From Frondihabitans australicus (GTDB lineage Bacteria > Actinomycetota > Actinomycetes > Actinomycetales > Microbacteriaceae), in the NCBI RefSeq assembly GCF_003634555.1, contig NZ_RBKS01000001.1, forward strand, positions 1,302,001 to 1,366,000: a stretch of 64,000 bases of DNA, given 5' to 3'. Below the pieces are notes generated by a model. It had not been told where the DNA came from. It ran no database searches and saw nothing but the letters and a program-made list of their open reading frames with translations. The position numbers and the translations under genes are program-made. Below are positions 62,192 to 64,000 of the stretch, in pieces (positions within the stretch are counted from its first letter, which is position 1; every line of letters begins with the position of its first letter).

Positions 62192-62443
62192 GTGCAAATT
62201 CTCCAGGTCGTCCTGCAGGTGGTGCTCGGCATCACAAGCCTGCTGCTGACCCTGCTCATTCTTCTGCACCGCGGTCGCGGTGGCGGTCTGTCCGACATGT
62301 TCGGCGGCGGCGTCACCTCCAACCTCGGTGCCTCCGGGGTCGCCGAGCGCAACCTCAACCGCATCACAGTCATCCTCGGGCTCGTCTGGATCGCGTGCAT
62401 CGTGGTCCTCGGGCTCATCACCAAGTTCACGGCAGGTTCGTAA
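62192..62443 (+). CDS. secG: preprotein translocase subunit SecG
   Basis: 83 aa from GTG 62192, with GAAAGG upstream. Two membrane helices (VVLQVVLGITSLLLTLLILL and ITVILGLVWIACIVVLGLI) joined by a Gly-rich cytoplasmic loop (HRGRGGGLSDMFGGG), the standard SecG layout in the SecYEG channel. It overlaps rbpA by 1 nt. Confidence 0.95.
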   Translation: MQILQVVLQVVLGITSLLLTLLILLHRGRGGGLSDMFGGGVTSNLGASGVAERNLNRITVILGLVWIACIVVLGLITKFTAGS

Positions 62444-62811
62444 TGGCATCAGGCGGCAGTGCAATTCGAGGGTCTCGCGTCGGCGCGGGCCCCATGGGCG
62501 AGCAGGATCGCGGATTCCATGCCGAGCGAATCACCGTCTCGTACTGGGACGCCCTGGGCAACGAGGTCGTGCGCCACTTCGCGGCGAATGTGCCGGAAGA
62601 AGAGATCCCCGAGACCGTCGACTCGCCGTCGACGGGTCTGCCCGCCGGTCGCGACAAGGACAACCCGCCGGTCGTCGCCAAGCTCGAGCCGTACAAGACG
62701 CACCTCGCGTACGTGAAGGAGCGCCGCACCGAAGAGGAGGCGGCTCAGCTCCTCGACGAGGCCCTGCAGCAGCTGCGCGAGCGCCGGGGCAAGGTTCCCG
62801 CGAAGAAGTAG
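62443..62811 (+). CDS. rbpA: RNA polymerase-binding protein RbpA
   Basis: 122 aa, actinobacteria-specific activator that stabilises sigma-A-dependent open complexes. The N-terminal basic RGSRVGAGP, a central beta domain (ITVSYWDALGNEVVRHFAANV) and the C-terminal sigma-binding helices (THLAYVKERRTEEEAAQLLDE) are present. There is no Cys in the whole protein, so the zinc-binding pair seen in some RbpA proteins is missing; the central loop is instead SPSTGLPAGRDKDNPP. It is translationally coupled to secG. Confidence 0.93.
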   Translation: MASGGSAIRGSRVGAGPMGEQDRGFHAERITVSYWDALGNEVVRHFAANVPEEEIPETVDSPSTGLPAGRDKDNPPVVAKLEPYKTHLAYVKERRTEEEAAQLLDEALQQLRERRGKVPAKK

Positions 62812-62827
62812 TCCGCGTTCCACGCGA

Positions 62828-62859
62828 AAGGGCCCGACACCAGCTGGTGTCGGGCCCTT
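62828..62859. terminator. bidirectional terminator between rbpA and pgl
   Basis: A 16-nt self-complementary arm pair (AAGGGCCCGACACCAG and its complement) centred between converging genes. Confidence 0.8.
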
Positions 62860-62891
62860 CGGCGTTCGTGGGCTCCTGCGCCCTGATCGAC

Positions 62892-63662
62892 TCAGTAGGT
62901 CGAGGCGATCAGCTGCTCGGGGACCTCGGCGGCGGCGTCCTTGTCGACGAAGAACACGGTGCGCTTGCGGCCCTTGACGCCCGCCACCGGCACCTGGTCT
63001 TCGCCGGCACCCGCGAGAGCGAGGCCGAGCGAGGCGGCCTTCTCGGCGCCGGCCAGGATCAGCCACACGCGCTGCGAGTTGTTGATCGCCGGCAGGCTGA
63101 GGGTCAGGCGCTCCGGCGGAGGCTTGGGGGAGTCGTCGATGGTGAGGACCGTCGGCGAGGTCTGGAGCACCTGAGGCTTGTCGGGGAAGAGCGACGCGAC
63201 GTGGCCGTCGGGGCCGACGCCGAGGAGCGTGATGTCGAAGCGCGGCGATTCGTCGTCGCCCTGCGCGTGCGCCTTCAGCTCGGCCTGGTACTGCGTCGCA
63301 GCCTCGGCGAGCGACGCCGCCTGCGACGTGTTCGCCATGCGGTGGACGTTCTCGGGCAGGACCCCGATGTGGTCGAGCAGGTCGATGCCGTTCTGCTTGT
63401 CGTTTCGCTCGTCGTCGCCGTCGGCCACGAAGCGCTCGTCGGCCCACCAGAACGACACCTTCGACCAGTCGACGCTGTCGCGGGCCTCGGAGCGGTTGAT
63501 CGCGGCGAGGACCAGGGTCGAGACCGAGCCACCCGAGAGGACGACGCTGGCGTAGTCCTGCTCTTCGATGACGTCGATGATCTTCGTGATGAAGCGGGCG
63601 GCGACGGAGGCCCCGAGGTTCTGCTTGTCGGGGTGTACGAGCACCCGGCGTTCATTCGTCAC
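62892..63662 (-). CDS. pgl: 6-phosphogluconolactonase
   Basis: 256 aa from GTG 63662 (MTNERRVLVHPDK); GTG 63683 would add 7 residues. Hydrolyses 6-phosphogluconolactone in the oxidative pentose phosphate pathway. SVVLSGGSVSTLVLAAI, FWWADERFV (about residues 72-80) and LLGVGPDGHVASLFP (about residues 145-159) match the glucosamine-6-P isomerase/6PGL fold. It follows opcA on the same strand, the conserved zwf-opcA-pgl order. Confidence 0.93.
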   Translation of the reverse strand: MTNERRVLVHPDKQNLGASVAARFITKIIDVIEEQDYASVVLSGGSVSTLVLAAINRSEARDSVDWSKVSFWWADERFVADGDDERNDKQNGIDLLDHIGVLPENVHRMANTSQAASLAEAATQYQAELKAHAQGDDESPRFDITLLGVGPDGHVASLFPDKPQVLQTSPTVLTIDDSPKPPPERLTLSLPAINNSQRVWLILAGAEKAASLGLALAGAGEDQVPVAGVKGRKRTVFFVDKDAAAEVPEQLIASTY

Positions 63663-63721
63663 GTCTGAGTCAGCCTCTATCACTGTCGAGACCCGTTGGG
63701 TGCGGGTCGTGAACCGTCAAA

Positions 63722-64000
63722 TCAGTCGTTGCTCGGGTCGGACCGGAGCAGCGCGACTCCGCTCCTGACCACATTGCCGAAGAGCGCGTCTGGGTCGAGT
63801 CTACGGAGTTCTTCGGCCAGGCAGTCACGCAGGCTGCGGCGTGGCAGCGAGAGGTCGTGCGTCGGCTGGCCGGGCTGCGACAGGGTCGCGACGTTGACCA
63901 GCGAGCGCTCGAGCTCGATGGGCCCGGACGCCCGCACGAGCTTCACGCCGTGGATGCCGCTCGAGCCGGTGGCGCGACTGGTCAGCTCGTGATTCACGGG
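63722..64000 (-). CDS. opcA: glucose-6-phosphate dehydrogenase assembly protein OpcA (C-terminal part)
   Basis: The last ~92 codons of a leftward gene that continues past the window edge. The segment has GVKLVRASGPIELERS, LSQPGQPTHDLSLPRRSL and ECLAEELRRLDPDALF-like residues, and lies directly upstream of pgl, where opcA is always found in Actinobacteria. OpcA is needed for active glucose-6-P dehydrogenase (zwf, beyond the edge). The identification leans on position as much as on the short sequence. Confidence 0.85.
   Translation of the reverse strand, partial: PVNHELTSRATGSSGIHGVKLVRASGPIELERSLVNVATLSQPGQPTHDLSLPRRSLRDCLAEELRRLDPDALFGNVVRSGVALLRSDPSND

Overview
The window is a GC-rich (roughly two-thirds G+C or higher), gene-dense stretch of an actinobacterial chromosome, most likely from the family Microbacteriaceae. 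Lineage markers are RbpA, WhiA, the ANTAR regulator PdtaR, OpcA, an mIHF-type DNA-binding domain, a PriA without helicase motifs, and a gene order that follows the actinobacterial pyr, trp, uvr and glycolysis neighbourhoods. The genus cannot be fixed from the sequence alone.

Layout. 1-2.4 kb: the start of a leftward membrane protein, a small membrane ORF, a dienelactone-hydrolase-like enzyme and a TPR membrane protein. 2.5-4.7 kb: efp-nusB, then an OhrR-type peroxide sensor with osmC. 4.7-14.7 kb: the pyrimidine operon pyrR-pyrB-pyrC-(PH-like)-carA-carB-pyrF, followed by an mIHF-guanylate kinase fusion and rpoZ. Its mRNA leader carries PyrR-type hairpins. 14.9-20.6 kb: metK, priA, fmt, rsmB. 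20.6-29.1 kb: rpe, hisE-hisG-hisF-hisI, then trpE, two small trp-associated membrane proteins, trpC-trpB-trpA. 29.2-38.2 kb: lgt, gltB-gltD and pyk. 38.3-43.9 kb: an unknown membrane protein, cspA (leftward), tRNA-Leu(CAA), pdtaR, a hotdog thioesterase (leftward), polA and an orphan PTS IIB. 44-58 kb: a DUF885 peptidase-like protein, rpsA, coaE, uvrB, an SDR, uvrA, uvrC, rapZ, whiA. 58-64 kb: sodA, gap-pgk-tpiA, secG-rbpA, then leftward opcA-pgl.

How it works together. Most of the window is core metabolism arranged in tightly coupled operons. Stop/start overlaps of 1-8 nt link the pyr genes, fmt-rsmB, trpE to its membrane partner, trpB-trpA, pgk-tpiA and secG-rbpA. Thirteen genes have a TANNNT -10 box ending only 6-7 nt before the start codon, the signature of leaderless mRNAs. 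Strong hairpin terminators separate the units.

Most unusual points: (1) two 61-bp tandem repeats at the gltB-gltD junction, each re-creating the gltB stop, the ribosome site and the gltD start, so that two 22-codon mini-ORFs encoding the same peptide are chained by 8-nt overlaps between the two enzyme subunits; (2) the mIHF-Gmk fusion; (3) a 63-nt two-tier hairpin between rpoZ and metK, where coaBC would normally lie; (4) absence of yvcK between rapZ and whiA. I found no insertion sequences, prophage or CRISPR arrays. No stretch longer than about 300 bases is without a proposed gene.
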